Assembly (NCBI RefSeq): GCF_009295825.1
Contig: NZ_WHKF01000006.1
Coordinates: 62,001-126,000, forward strand
DNA from: Marinifilum sp. N1E240
Lineage (GTDB): Bacteria; Bacteroidota; Bacteroidia; Bacteroidales; Marinifilaceae
Reading direction: 5' to 3'
DNA: 64,000 bases
A program made the position numbers and the translations under genes. Under the pieces are notes generated by a model. The model saw only the letters and a program-made list of their open reading frames with translations, did not search any database and had not been told where the DNA came from. Positions 51,662-61,136 of this stretch are shown piece by piece. Positions within the stretch are counted from its first letter, which is position 1; every line of letters begins with the position of its first letter.

Positions 51662-53644
51662 CTAATGATTCACATTTATCAGCTGAATCAACTCCATTTC
51701 ATTCTTCACCTGTTCACCCTCTTCTACAAACACCTGCTCAATTTTCGCTTCGAAAGGAGCCAATATGTTGTTCTCCATTTTCATGGCTTCCACAATAATC
51801 AAAACATCACCTTTGGCAACCATTTGCCCTTCCTTTGCCTCAATTTTTACCACCTTTCCCGGCATTGGGGAAATAATTCTTCCATCATTTTGTCCAATAT
51901 TTGATCCTCCCTCGCTCGCCTTTGCCTGAATCTCTGACCATCGTTCCAATTCACGAACAATTCCACGACAACTTACAAAGCTCTTTCCTTCAGAATTTTT
52001 AGAACGATAAAAGCGATAGCGAGCTCCTTCATATTCGAAGGTCATATAAACCTCGTTAAACTGAAGATTATCAATAAGGTATTCACTCTCATCTATTTTG
52101 ATTCTGTAAGGATTCTCCTCTAGTATTTCTACGTCAACAGTACTTTCGTCAGTCACTCGCAATATCGTTCCATTCTGGCGCCAATAACCAATCTCTTCCC
52201 AAACCGAATTGGCTTCTTGCCTGTTCAATTCGAACAAAGCAAAGCTGATATGAAACAAAAATGCCGGAACATCTTCCTTCTCTTTCAGCATGATATCATT
52301 CAGCTCTTCGGCATGTTGCTGACAAAAATGAGTGGAGATTTTATTCTGTTTGTAAAAATCTGTATTCAGAAGGGTATGTAAATACATGATATTGTTCTTG
52401 ATACCATGTATCTGATAATCGTGCAAAGCCAAATGCAAGCGCTCTATTGCCAAATCACGATTCTCATCCCAAACCACTAATTTGGCTATCATAGGATCAT
52501 AATCGGGATGGATGGTACAAGCTCCGGTTATTGCAGAATCCAATCTCAATCTTCCCTCAAATAATTTAGGGGGATTGTAAAAAGTAATCTCCCCAGGAGA
52601 AGGAATAAAATCCTTTTCGGGATCTTCGGCATAAATTCTTGCCTCAATGGCATGTCCATTTATCAAGATGTTCTCTTGTTTCAATGGCAATGTTCTACCC
52701 GAAGAAACAAGCAACTGCTGCTCTACTAGATCAATTCCAGTAATCATTTCCGTTACCGGATGTTCTACCTGAATTCGGGTATTCATCTCCAAAAAAAAGA
52801 AATTCAAATCCTCATCCACCAAGAATTCAACCGTTCCTGCATTGCTGTAATTCATTTCTTTTGCCAGAAGAACTGCTGTTTCACCCATTTTTGTCCTCAA
52901 TTCGGGTGTTAATGTTGGTGATGGCGCTTCCTCAATCACTTTCTGAAACCTTCTCTGTATCGAGCACTCCCTCTCAAATAAGTGAATCACATTTCCATGC
53001 TGATCAGCCAATACCTGAACTTCTATATGACGAGGGTTTTCTATATATCTTTCTATCAGAACAGAGCCATCGCCAAAATAGCTGGCTGCCTCTCGAGAGG
53101 TAGATTCCAATGCTGCCTGCAATTCCTCTTTTTTGTGAACAATTCGCATTCCCTTACCACCACCACCTGCAGCAGCTTTTATCAGTATTGGGAATTGCAT
53201 TTTATTACTCTCCTCTATCAGTTTAGCATGATCTCCAACCACACCTTCTAAAACAGGAACTCCAATTGATTTGGCGAATTCCCTTGCATTAATCTTATTC
53301 CCCATTAACTCAATTGCCTCGGGTTTGGGACCAATAAAATCTATTTTAGCATTGCTACACAATTGGGAAAATCCGGCATTTTCAGCCAAAAATCCATAAC
53401 CTGGATGAATGGCATCTGCTTTTGCCTTATTGGCAATCTCTACAATTTGTTGTGCATCGAGATAGGTTGTTTGCAAATCCGATCCTTTCAAAGGATATGC
53501 CTCATCCGCTTGAATCACATGCTGAGCATCTCTATCCAAATCGGAATAGAGCGCAATGGTATGAATGCCCAAATCTTTTGCTGTGCGCATAATTCGTAGG
53601 GCAATCTCACCTCGGTTTGCTACTAATATTCTTTTGTAATACAT
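51662..53644 (-). CDS. liuD: Biotin carboxylase/BCCP subunit of an acyl-CoA carboxylase (MCC alpha-like)
   Basis: 660 residues, the length of methylcrotonyl-CoA carboxylase alpha. Biotin carboxylase domain 1-450, starting YYKRILVANRGEIALRIMRT, with the ATP-grasp glycine loop AAAGGGGKGMRIV near 165 and EMNTRIQVEHPVTE near 290. A middle linker domain follows, and a biotinyl domain ends the protein with the biotin lysine in VEAMKMENNI near 627. It carboxylates biotin for the beta subunit encoded upstream. Methylcrotonyl-CoA is the likeliest acceptor given the LiuB/LiuC-like partners; geranyl-CoA is an alternative because of AtuA. Confidence 0.9.
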   Translation of the reverse strand: MYYKRILVANRGEIALRIMRTAKDLGIHTIALYSDLDRDAQHVIQADEAYPLKGSDLQTTYLDAQQIVEIANKAKADAIHPGYGFLAENAGFSQLCSNAKIDFIGPKPEAIELMGNKINAREFAKSIGVPVLEGVVGDHAKLIEESNKMQFPILIKAAAGGGGKGMRIVHKKEELQAALESTSREAASYFGDGSVLIERYIENPRHIEVQVLADQHGNVIHLFERECSIQRRFQKVIEEAPSPTLTPELRTKMGETAVLLAKEMNYSNAGTVEFLVDEDLNFFFLEMNTRIQVEHPVTEMITGIDLVEQQLLVSSGRTLPLKQENILINGHAIEARIYAEDPEKDFIPSPGEITFYNPPKLFEGRLRLDSAITGACTIHPDYDPMIAKLVVWDENRDLAIERLHLALHDYQIHGIKNNIMYLHTLLNTDFYKQNKISTHFCQQHAEELNDIMLKEKEDVPAFLFHISFALFELNRQEANSVWEEIGYWRQNGTILRVTDESTVDVEILEENPYRIKIDESEYLIDNLQFNEVYMTFEYEGARYRFYRSKNSEGKSFVSCRGIVRELERWSEIQAKASEGGSNIGQNDGRIISPMPGKVVKIEAKEGQMVAKGDVLIIVEAMKMENNILAPFEAKIEQVFVEEGEQVKNEMELIQLINVNH

Positions 53645-53658
53645 ATTTTATTTATGTG

Positions 53659-53686
53659 GTACAAACGCACGGCAGTGCGTCTCTAC
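53659..53686. repeat. 28-bp palindromic repeat, copy A
   Basis: Starts GTACAAACGC and ends GCGTCTCTAC around a palindromic core (ACGCACnnnnGTGCGT). Nearly identical to copy B at 56890 and same architecture as copy C at 61098. It lies in the gap before the enoyl-CoA hydratase stop. Seen directly; REP-type element by interpretation. Confidence 0.75.
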
Positions 53687-53691
53687 AAATA

Positions 53692-54492
53692 TTAATTATC
53701 CAATATCCAATTTGGTTTGCGTTTTTCAAGGAATGAACTCATGCCTTCCTGTCCCTCATCCGATTGACGCAAATCAGCAATCATTTTAGCAGTATTTTCC
53801 ATCGCCTCTTCATGTGTCCATTCATTCTCCACATCATAAATCAGACGTTTACAGGTTGATACCGCAACAGGACCACTAGTCTTTAATTTCGAGATTAAAT
53901 CAGTCAGTTTGGCTTTCAATTTCTTATCTCCATGCGACCAATTTGCCAAGCCAGCTTCCTGTGCTTCCTTTCCATTAAAGCGCATTCCAGTCAGCATTAA
54001 CTCTTTCGATTTGTATTCACCTACACGTTTCATCACGTAAGGAGAAATACAGGCAGGAACAATTCCTATTTTTACTTCACTTAGCGAAAAAACGGTATTC
54101 TTATGAGCCAATACAAAATCACAGGCAGCCAACAATCCATTTGCACCGCCAATAGCAGCTCCATGCACCACAGCTATGGTTGGAAATTTGCATGAATACA
54201 CCGCATTAAAACACATCGATAGCTTATAACTCTCCAAATAGTTTTCCTGATAAGAGTATTCTGCAACCCCTTTCATCCAGTTCAAATCTGCCCCAGCACA
54301 AAAGGATTTACCTTTACCTTGCAAAATCACAACACGTAAATTGTCATAATCCTGTTTTTCAATTTCCTCGAAGCAATCAATGATCTCTGCAATCATGGTT
54401 TCATTGAATGCATTGTGAATATCAGGACGATTTAATGTAATCGTACCTATTTTATTATCGATGTTGAAATCTATTGTATTGTATGTTTTCAT
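53692..54492 (-). CDS. Enoyl-CoA hydratase family, methylglutaconyl-CoA hydratase-like (LiuC type)
   Basis: 266 residues from ATG 54492; the frame can be extended to a GTG at 54510, but that lies in the flanking palindrome of the transposase element. Crotonase fold: oxyanion-hole loops FCAGADLNWMK near 65 and HGAAIGGANGLLAACD near 110, with LSEVKIGIVPACISPYV further on. The ADLNWMK and PACISPYV segments match LiuC/AtuE rather than fatty-acid crotonases. It would hydrate 3-methylglutaconyl-CoA to HMG-CoA. No HMG-CoA lyase is in the window. Confidence 0.85.
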   Translation of the reverse strand: MKTYNTIDFNIDNKIGTITLNRPDIHNAFNETMIAEIIDCFEEIEKQDYDNLRVVILQGKGKSFCAGADLNWMKGVAEYSYQENYLESYKLSMCFNAVYSCKFPTIAVVHGAAIGGANGLLAACDFVLAHKNTVFSLSEVKIGIVPACISPYVMKRVGEYKSKELMLTGMRFNGKEAQEAGLANWSHGDKKLKAKLTDLISKLKTSGPVAVSTCKRLIYDVENEWTHEEAMENTAKMIADLRQSDEGQEGMSSFLEKRKPNWILDN

Positions 54493-54499
54493 TTTATTA

Positions 54500-54608
54500 T
54501 AATTTCGCACCTATGGTGCTTTTATCCAAATTTTGTTTCTTTTCTACCATAATGACGTGCTGATGGCACTCAATTAAATTCCCTTTAGCTCTTTAGGACG
54601 ATATTATT
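54500..54608. repeat. Palindromic flank of RAYT element, downstream copy
   Basis: Contains CGCACCTATGGTGCTTTT (hairpin 54507-54519), CTACCATAATGACGTGC and a second stem GTGCTGATGGCAC, and ends GGACGATATTATT overlapping the transposase stop. The same order of motifs recurs upstream of the transposase. Confidence 0.75.
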
Positions 54609-55068
54609 CATCAATAAAATCAAATACATATTCATCTTGAAATTTAATTTCAAACTTCTCTAATAAATCCAGGTACTCTTCTTTAAATGATCTCATTTTA
54701 TGATGTTCTTCTTGTGTCATTATATATTGAATGACATTATTCCTTTGAGATTTGGAATATGAAAATGCTCCATATCCTTCTTGCCAGAGAAACTTTCCTA
54801 AAACAAATTTGTTTTGATTCATCCATTTAGATGAATTGGATTTTACTATTCTCATAACATCAGATAAAGCCATAGTAGGATTCAATTCAAAAAAAATATG
54901 GATATGATCAGAATAACCATTAACAGCCAAAGGAAACTGTTTAATATTCTTCAAAATACCATGAATATATTTAAACAACTCTTCTCGAACATTTTGCGTT
55001 AAAATATTTTCTCGCCCTTTGACCGAGAAAATCGCATGTATGTTTATTTGAGAATATGTGTTTGCCAT
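54604..55068 (-). mobile_element. RAYT: REP-associated IS200/IS605-like TnpA (Y1 transposase)
   Basis: 154 residues from ATG 55068 (MANTYSQINIHAIFSVKGRE). HUH motif HIH at 55-57 in GYSDHIHIFFEL and catalytic tyrosine Tyr115 in NNVIQYIMTQEEHH, the single-strand transposase signature. Both flanks carry related palindromes, but there are no IS ends or TnpB, so it fits a domesticated REP-associated tyrosine transposase rather than a complete IS. It sits inside the catabolic cluster between the carboxylase beta and hydratase genes without disrupting a gene. Confidence 0.88.
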
Positions 55069-55089
55069 ATTAATTCTGATTTTCAATTA

Positions 55090-55246
55090 TGTCGCACCTA
55101 CGGTGCTTTTTCTAAAACCTCATCTTTATCTACCATAATAGCGTGTCTACGACACTTTAATATTTAGCCTATTAGGGCGATATTATGGTAGCAGTCAATT
55201 GTGAAAATTTCATTAGTCCCATAGGGACGATATTATTCTTTTCTCC
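55090..55246. repeat. Palindromic flank of RAYT element, upstream copies
   Basis: Contains CGCACCTACGGTGCTTTT (hairpin 55094-55106), CTACCATAATAGCGTG with stem GTGTCTACGACAC, then CCTATTAGGGCGATATTATGG and a further copy GTCCCATAGGGACGATATTA. The first part aligns with the downstream flank over about 100 bp, with differences mainly in the spacers. Confidence 0.75.
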
Positions 55247-55264
55247 TATTCAATTATTTTAAAA

Positions 55265-56872
55265 TTACATTCTAAACACTCCAAAATCTGGTTCTCCAAA
55301 TTCTTTGTTTAATGATGATGCAATCCCCATGGCTAAAACCTTACGTGTATCTGCCGGATCAATAATTCCATCATCCCACAATCGTGATGTGCTGTAATAA
55401 GCTGATCCTTCTTCCTCATATTTTTTAAGGATCTTTTCACGCAATTTTACTCTCTCTTCTGAATCGAATTCCTGTCCTCTGTTCTTCAGTTGCTGTTCTT
55501 TTACCTGAACCAAAACTCCTGCAGCTTGCTCACCACCCATCACAGATATCTTGGCATTCGGCCACATAAACAATAACCTTGGTTCGTAGGCTCTTCCTGC
55601 CATGGCATAATTTCCAGCTCCAAACGATCCACCAACAATTACCGTAAATTTGGGTACCTGAGCATTGGCAACGGCGTGAACCATTTTTGCTCCGTCGCGT
55701 GCAATTCCTTTGTGTTCATATTCCTTACCCACCATAAATCCAGTAATATTCTGAAGAAACACCAATGGGATCTTGCGGAAACTACACAATTCAATAAAGT
55801 GAGCTGCTTTTAATGAGGTCTCTGAAAAGATAATTCCATTATTGGCAATAATTCCAACAGGAAATCCCATAATCTTAGCAAATCCAGTAACAATAGTTGG
55901 TGCATATCGCTCCTTAAATTCCTGGAAGGAACTATCATCAACGATACGAGCAATTAATTCTCTGGCATCAATGGGTTTCTTTAAATCCAAAGGAGCCAAA
56001 CCATACAGCTCTTCAGCTGGATATTTCGGTTCTTTAACCGCTTCTCTTTCCAAAGGATATTTCTGAACCTTTGGCATTGATTCGAAGATATCTCTGCAAA
56101 TTTGAATGGCATGTCTATCATCTTCTGCCAAGTGATCTGCAACCCCGGAAATGGAAGTATGAATCTCCGCTCCACCTAACTCTTCGGCAGTAACTTCTTC
56201 TCCGGTTGCAGCTTTTACCAAAGGTGGTCCACCAATAAAAATGGTTCCCTGTCCTTTTACAATAATGGTTTCATCACTCATAGCAGGTACATAGGCACCA
56301 CCCGCAGTACATGATCCCATCACAATAGATATTTGTGGAATACCACGAGCTGACATCTTTGACTGGTTGAAAAAGAATCGCCCAAAATCATATTTATCAG
56401 GAAAAACCTTTGATTGCTCTGGAAGGAAAACACCCCCTGAATCGACCATATAGATACAAGGCAAATGATTCTCCATTGCAACCTCCTGCGCTCGGATGTG
56501 TTTTTTGATGGTCTCCTTGATATAGGTTCCACCTTTAACTGTTGCATCGTTAGCCACAATTACACATTCACGACCATGAACAACACCAATTCCTGTAACA
56601 ATACCTGCTGATGGAAACTGATTTTCATATTGATCGCAAGCTGCCATTGCTGATAATTCCATAAAAGGAGTATTCTTATCCAATAAGAGCTCAATTCGAT
56701 CTCTAACCAACAATTTCCCTCTTTTCAAATGTCTATCCCGAGCCTTTTCATCAACGCCTTTCAGCACTGAATTCAAACGCTCCCGATATTCCTGCATCAA
56801 GAGATTATAAGACTCTTTATTCTTTAAAAAGTCTTCAGATTTTGTGTTTATTTTTGATTTTAATTGTTTCAA
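55265..56872 (-). CDS. liuB: Methylcrotonyl-CoA carboxylase beta (carboxyltransferase) subunit
   Basis: 535 residues, the exact size of MCC beta. Crotonase-type N and C domains with GSCTAGGAYVPAMSDETIIV near 175, FIGGPPLVKAATGEEVTAEE near 205, GFMVGKEYEHKGIARDGAKM near 380, SVMGGEQAAGVL near 440, and the ending YYSTSRLWDDGIIDPADTR to FGVFRM. This ending and the GPPLVKAATGE segment are typical of methylcrotonyl/geranyl rather than propionyl-CoA carboxylases. Partner of the biotin-carrying subunit encoded two genes downstream, from which it is separated by the RAYT element. Confidence 0.92.
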   Translation of the reverse strand: MKQLKSKINTKSEDFLKNKESYNLLMQEYRERLNSVLKGVDEKARDRHLKRGKLLVRDRIELLLDKNTPFMELSAMAACDQYENQFPSAGIVTGIGVVHGRECVIVANDATVKGGTYIKETIKKHIRAQEVAMENHLPCIYMVDSGGVFLPEQSKVFPDKYDFGRFFFNQSKMSARGIPQISIVMGSCTAGGAYVPAMSDETIIVKGQGTIFIGGPPLVKAATGEEVTAEELGGAEIHTSISGVADHLAEDDRHAIQICRDIFESMPKVQKYPLEREAVKEPKYPAEELYGLAPLDLKKPIDARELIARIVDDSSFQEFKERYAPTIVTGFAKIMGFPVGIIANNGIIFSETSLKAAHFIELCSFRKIPLVFLQNITGFMVGKEYEHKGIARDGAKMVHAVANAQVPKFTVIVGGSFGAGNYAMAGRAYEPRLLFMWPNAKISVMGGEQAAGVLVQVKEQQLKNRGQEFDSEERVKLREKILKKYEEEGSAYYSTSRLWDDGIIDPADTRKVLAMGIASSLNKEFGEPDFGVFRM

Positions 56873-56889
56873 TTTATCATCGATTTACA

Positions 56890-56917
56890 GTACAGACGCA
56901 AGGCATTGCGTCTCTAC
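56890..56917. repeat. 28-bp palindromic repeat, copy B
   Basis: GTACAGACGC...GCGTCTCTAC around GCAAGGCATTGC. Only three or so differences from copy A, which lies 3.2 kb away. It is in the 54-bp gap between the icmF stop and the carboxylase beta start. Confidence 0.75.
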
Positions 56918-56926
56918 CAATAAAAA

Positions 56927-59900
56927 TTACATATTTCGTCTATATTGACCACCTACCTCGTACAGAGCATTTGTAATTTGTCCAAGTGTGCAAAATTTAC
57001 AAACCTCCATTAATGCAGCAAAGATGTTCTCGTTCTTCAATGCTGTTTCTTTCAAATTTTGAAGAGATTGCTCTGCTTTTTCTTTGTGGTTAATCTGAAT
57101 CAGTTCTTTGAACTTCACCTGATTTTCCTTTTCTGAATCATCAGATCGAATGACCTCTTTGGGTTGAACGGTTGGTGAACCTTTTGAGCTTAGGAAGGTA
57201 TTCACACCTACAATTGGTAGATTCCCATTATGTTTCAAACTCTCATATTGCAAGGATTCTGATTGAATCTTACTCCGCTGATACATGGTTTCCATTGCAC
57301 CCAATACTCCACCACGTTCTGTCAATCGATCAAACTCAACCATTACGGCTTCTTCAACCAACTCAGTCAGCTCATCTATAATAAAAGCTCCCTGTAGTGG
57401 ATTCTGATTTTTCGCTAATCCTAATTCCTTGTTAATAATCAACTGAATTGCCATGGCTCTACGCACCGATTCTTCTGTTGGCGTAGTTATCGCCTCATCG
57501 TAAGCATTTGTATGCAATGAGTTACAATTGTCGTAGATTCCTGTTAAAGCTTGCAATGTGGTTCTGATATCATTAAACTCTATTTCCTGTGCATGTAGTG
57601 ATCTTCCCGAAGTTTGAATATGATATTTCAATTTTTGAGAGCGATCATTTGCCTTGTATAAATATCTCATCGCCTTTGCCCAAATGATTCTTGCCACACG
57701 TCCAATTACCGTATATTCAGGATCCATTCCATTGGAGAAGAAAAAAGACAAATTTGGAGCAAAATCATCCACATTCATTCCTCTCGAAATGTAATATTCC
57801 ACCAATGTAAATCCATTTGCCAATGTAAATGCCAATTGAGTAATTGGATTTGCACCTGCTTCCGCGATATGGTAACCCGAGATCGATACGGAATAAAAGT
57901 TCCTCACCTGATTGTGAATGAAATACTCCTGAATATCTCCCATCATTTTCAGAGCAAAATCAATAGAGAAGATACAAGTATTCTGTGCCTGATCTTCCTT
58001 CAGCATATCCGCCTGAACCGTTCCCCTTACCTTACAAATGGTTTCTGCTTTTATCTTCTCGTAAACATCTTTCGATAAAACCTGATCACCTGTAACGCCT
58101 AATAGCATCAAACCTAAACCATTATTGCCTTCCGGCAGATCTCCAATGTATTTTACTCGATCTTTCCCTTTATAAATTTCCGCAATTTTATCCTCAACCT
58201 CATTTTCTAATCTATGTTCTTGAATGTATTTTTCACATTCTTGATCAATAGCTACATTCATGAAATAACCAACCAACATTGGAGCTGGTCCGTTAATGGT
58301 CATAGAAACAGAAGTTTTTGGATCGCAAAGATCAAAGCCTGAATACAATTTCTTGGCATCATCTAATGAGGCGATCGAAACACCTGAATTACCAACCTTT
58401 CCGTAAATATCAGGACGATAATCAGGGTCGGCACCATAAAGAGTTACCGAGTCAAAAGCCGTTGACAAGCGCACTGCTGGCTGAGCTTTTGCCAGGTAGT
58501 GGAATCGCTTATTGGTTCGCTCAGGAGCACCTTCGCCAGCGAACATTCTGGTAGGATCTTCTCCTTCACGCTTAAATGGGAATACTCCAGAGGCATAAGG
58601 AAATTCTCCAGGAACATTTTCCTTCAAATTCCATTTTATGATATCCCCCCAACTCTTATAATTCGGTAGAACGATTTTTGGAATTCTATTGTGTGATAAG
58701 GTCTCTATATGTGTTTCAACACATATCTCTCTTCCTCTTACTTTATATTTAAATATCTCTTCTTTGTATTTTCTTCTCTTCTCTTGCCATGAATCAAGAA
58801 TTTCCTGATGCTTAAAGTCTTTTTCAATCTTTTCGTATTCCTTATTTAAACTTCTACGACTCAATTCATCATCAATCAAATTTGCGGATTTATTTAAAGC
58901 ATACAATTGATCTGCAATTTCAGCCTGATCTTCAACCTTTCTATTGTATTTACGAACCGTTTCCGAAATATCCGAAAGATATCGAACTCTTGAAGGAGGA
59001 ACAATTTCTATTTTATTACTAGTCTCTAATAATGGTTTTCCGTTAATAGTAAAACGCTCAACTCCTTTTTCTCCCAGAAAATCGATTAAGGCATGATAGA
59101 GTTCATTTACTCCATGATCATTAAATTGAGAAGCAACGGTTCCATATACTGGCATATCATCAGGATCCTTATCCCAAAGTAAATTGTTACGTTGATATTG
59201 TTTTTTTACATCACGTAAAGCATCTTGAGCACCTTGTTTGTCGAACTTGTTAATCGCTACCAAATCTGCAAAGTCGAGCATGTCAATTTTCTCCAACTGT
59301 GTTGCAGCTCCAAATTCAGGAGTCATCACATAGAGTTTCACATCACTGAAATCAACAATTTCAGTATCCGATTGACCGATCCCAGAACTTTCCAGAAAAA
59401 TGCAATCAAATTCTGCAGCTTTCATGATCATCAAAGCGTCATCAACATGCTTTGAAAGCGCCAGGTTAGCACGTCGAGTCGCTAATGAACGCAGGTAAAT
59501 ATTTGGATTCTGAATGGCATTCATTCGAATTCGATCCCCAAGAAGAGCACCACCACTTTTCTTACGAGATGGATCTACAGAGAGAATTGCCAATTTCAAA
59601 TCAGGATAATCAATCTGAATTCTTCGAATCAATTCATCCGTTAAAGAGGATTTTCCTGCACCACCAGTACCTGTAATTCCAATAACTGGTGTTCGACTGA
59701 TTTTGGCATTGTTCTTTATTTTAAGATATACATCAGAATTCTGAATCTGATCTTGTTCTGCTAAAGTAATTAGACGAGATAGGAGATTTACATTTTTATA
59801 TTTGATTTCTGAAATCTCCGTCAAATCGACCTCATTCAATTTATAGTCAGCGCCAAGTAAAACTTCATTAATCATTCCTTGTAAACCAAGATTACGTCCG

Positions 59901-60277
59901 TCATCAGGTGAATACAATCCAGCTATTCCGTATTTCTCCAATTCTTCAATCTCGGCTGGAAGAATTACACCTCCACCTCCACCAAAAATTCGAATATGTC
60001 CTGCATTTTTCTCTTGTAATAAATCGTACATGTACTTGAAGAATTCAATATGACCGCCCTGATAAGAACTAATTGCAATGGCTTGTGCATCTTCCTGAAT
60101 AGCACAATCTACAATCTCTTCAGCAGAACGATTGTGTCCCAAATGAATGACCTCAGCACCCGAAGCCTGAATAATTCTTCTCATGATGTTAATAGAAGCA
60201 TCATGTCCATCGAACAATGAGGTTGCTGTTACGATTCTTACAGAGTTTTTTAATTGATATGCAGTAGGTGTATCCAT
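56927..60277 (-). CDS. icmF: Fused isobutyryl-CoA mutase (B12 domain, MeaI-type GTPase, mutase)
   Basis: 1116 residues in IcmF order. N-terminal B12-binding domain (about 10-145), with DGHDAS at 23-28 supplying the axial His25. GTPase chaperone domain (about 190-420) with Walker [16 protein letters not shown] near 205. Linker, then the TIM-barrel mutase (about 560-1100) containing [13 protein letters not shown] and [15 protein letters not shown]. The Phe in [11 protein letters not shown] marks isobutyryl over methylmalonyl specificity. It interconverts isobutyryl-CoA and butyryl-CoA (some also isovaleryl and pivalyl-CoA) and carries its own reactivating G-protein. Confidence 0.93.
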   Translation of the reverse strand: MDTPTAYQLKNSVRIVTATSLFDGHDASINIMRRIIQASGAEVIHLGHNRSAEEIVDCAIQEDAQAIAISSYQGGHIEFFKYMYDLLQEKNAGHIRIFGGGGGVILPAEIEELEKYGIAGLYSPDDGRNLGLQGMINEVLLGADYKLNEVDLTEISEIKYKNVNLLSRLITLAEQDQIQNSDVYLKIKNNAKISRTPVIGITGTGGAGKSSLTDELIRRIQIDYPDLKLAILSVDPSRKKSGGALLGDRIRMNAIQNPNIYLRSLATRRANLALSKHVDDALMIMKAAEFDCIFLESSGIGQSDTEIVDFSDVKLYVMTPEFGAATQLEKIDMLDFADLVAINKFDKQGAQDALRDVKKQYQRNNLLWDKDPDDMPVYGTVASQFNDHGVNELYHALIDFLGEKGVERFTINGKPLLETSNKIEIVPPSRVRYLSDISETVRKYNRKVEDQAEIADQLYALNKSANLIDDELSRRSLNKEYEKIEKDFKHQEILDSWQEKRRKYKEEIFKYKVRGREICVETHIETLSHNRIPKIVLPNYKSWGDIIKWNLKENVPGEFPYASGVFPFKREGEDPTRMFAGEGAPERTNKRFHYLAKAQPAVRLSTAFDSVTLYGADPDYRPDIYGKVGNSGVSIASLDDAKKLYSGFDLCDPKTSVSMTINGPAPMLVGYFMNVAIDQECEKYIQEHRLENEVEDKIAEIYKGKDRVKYIGDLPEGNNGLGLMLLGVTGDQVLSKDVYEKIKAETICKVRGTVQADMLKEDQAQNTCIFSIDFALKMMGDIQEYFIHNQVRNFYSVSISGYHIAEAGANPITQLAFTLANGFTLVEYYISRGMNVDDFAPNLSFFFSNGMDPEYTVIGRVARIIWAKAMRYLYKANDRSQKLKYHIQTSGRSLHAQEIEFNDIRTTLQALTGIYDNCNSLHTNAYDEAITTPTEESVRRAMAIQLIINKELGLAKNQNPLQGAFIIDELTELVEEAVMVEFDRLTERGGVLGAMETMYQRSKIQSESLQYESLKHNGNLPIVGVNTFLSSKGSPTVQPKEVIRSDDSEKENQVKFKELIQINHKEKAEQSLQNLKETALKNENIFAALMEVCKFCTLGQITNALYEVGGQYRRNM

Positions 60278-60288
60278 TTTAGGTGTAA

Positions 60289-61083
60289 TTACAGATCTAG
60301 AGCTTTTTCGATAATTTCAGCTACATCCAGATTTTCTAATTCGTTCTCTTTATTCTTTAATTTGATTCCATCCGTTAACATGGTCATGCAAAACGGACAA
60401 GCAGAAGCTACCTTATCCACTTTTCTGTCAATAATTTCTTCGGTACGTTCAATATTTACTTCCTTATTCCCCTTTTCTGCTTCCTTAAACATTTGAGCTC
60501 CACCAGCACCACAGCACAATCCAAAACTTCGGGATCGCTTCATCTCCTTTACTTCTCCAAATACTGCTTTCACAACATTTCTTGGAGCTTCGTAGATATT
60601 ATTTCCTCTTCCCAAGTAACACGGATCATGATAAGTAATTGTTTCTCCCTTGAAAGGATTATCCTTTAAATCCAATTTCCCATTCTGAATCATCTCATCC
60701 AGAAATTGAGTGTAATTGATCACCTCATAGTTGCCACCCAATTCAGGATATTCATTCTTTAAGGTATTGTAACAGTGAGGACAAGTACAGATAATCTTTT
60801 TAATTTCATATCCATTTAAAATCTCAATATTTTGCATGGCTTGCATTTGGAAAAGCATCTCGTTTCCGGCGCGCTTGGCAGCATCACCAGTACAACTTTC
60901 CTCTTTTCCTAAAACTGCATAGCTCACTTCCAAGTGATTCAAAATTTTAGCAAAAGCACGAGCTACTTTCTGATATCTATCATCGAAAGCTCCGGCACAT
61001 CCAACCCAGTAGAGATATTCAGGTTGTTCACCTTTTGTAGCCAAATCAGCCATTACCGGCACGTGTAATTTTATGTCTGTCAT
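60289..61083 (-). CDS. CCG-domain (HdrB/GlpC-like) Fe-S oxidoreductase subunit
   Basis: 264 residues from ATG 61083; the in-frame ATG at 61107 falls inside repeat copy C and was rejected. Two CCG-type cysteine sets are visible: VGCAGAFDD with [14 protein letters not shown], and [12 protein letters not shown] with [14 protein letters not shown], as in heterodisulfide reductase HdrB/HdrD. With the upstream membrane Fe-S protein it makes a split version of the ETF:(methyl)menaquinone oxidoreductase, passing electrons from ETF to the quinone pool. Confidence 0.87.
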   Translation of the reverse strand: MTDIKLHVPVMADLATKGEQPEYLYWVGCAGAFDDRYQKVARAFAKILNHLEVSYAVLGKEESCTGDAAKRAGNEMLFQMQAMQNIEILNGYEIKKIICTCPHCYNTLKNEYPELGGNYEVINYTQFLDEMIQNGKLDLKDNPFKGETITYHDPCYLGRGNNIYEAPRNVVKAVFGEVKEMKRSRSFGLCCGAGGAQMFKEAEKGNKEVNIERTEEIIDRKVDKVASACPFCMTMLTDGIKLKNKENELENLDVAEIIEKALDL

Positions 61084-61097
61084 ATATATTTTTTTCT

Positions 61098-61125
61098 GTA
61101 GGGACATACGATCGTATGTCCTTAC
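61098..61125. repeat. 28-bp palindromic repeat, copy C (variant)
   Basis: GTAGGGACATACGATCGTAT followed by GTCCTTAC: same 28-nt length and outer GTA.../...TAC frame as copies A and B with a different, fully palindromic core (ACATACGATCGTATGT). Lies in the gap between the two ETF-oxidoreductase genes. Confidence 0.7.
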
Positions 61126-61136
61126 AATTGTATCAT

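Noticed and set aside
51442-51798. Plus-strand open frame with 14-residue repeats
   Set aside because: It runs antisense into the biotin carboxylase end and exists only because the 42-nt period keeps all frames open; the operon lies on the minus strand.
49635-54492. Acyclic terpene (geranyl-CoA) utilisation cluster
   Set aside because: AtuA-like protein alone suggests it, but no citronellol/geraniol oxidation genes are present and the carboxylase and hydratase read as methylcrotonyl/methylglutaconyl types; kept only as an alternative.
54493-54510. GTG start for the hydratase
   Set aside because: Lies within the RAYT flank palindrome; ATG 54492 fits the family N-terminus.
61084-61107. ATG inside repeat copy C as start of the CCG protein
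   Set aside because: The added residues come from the dispersed palindrome; ATG 61083 begins the conserved protein.
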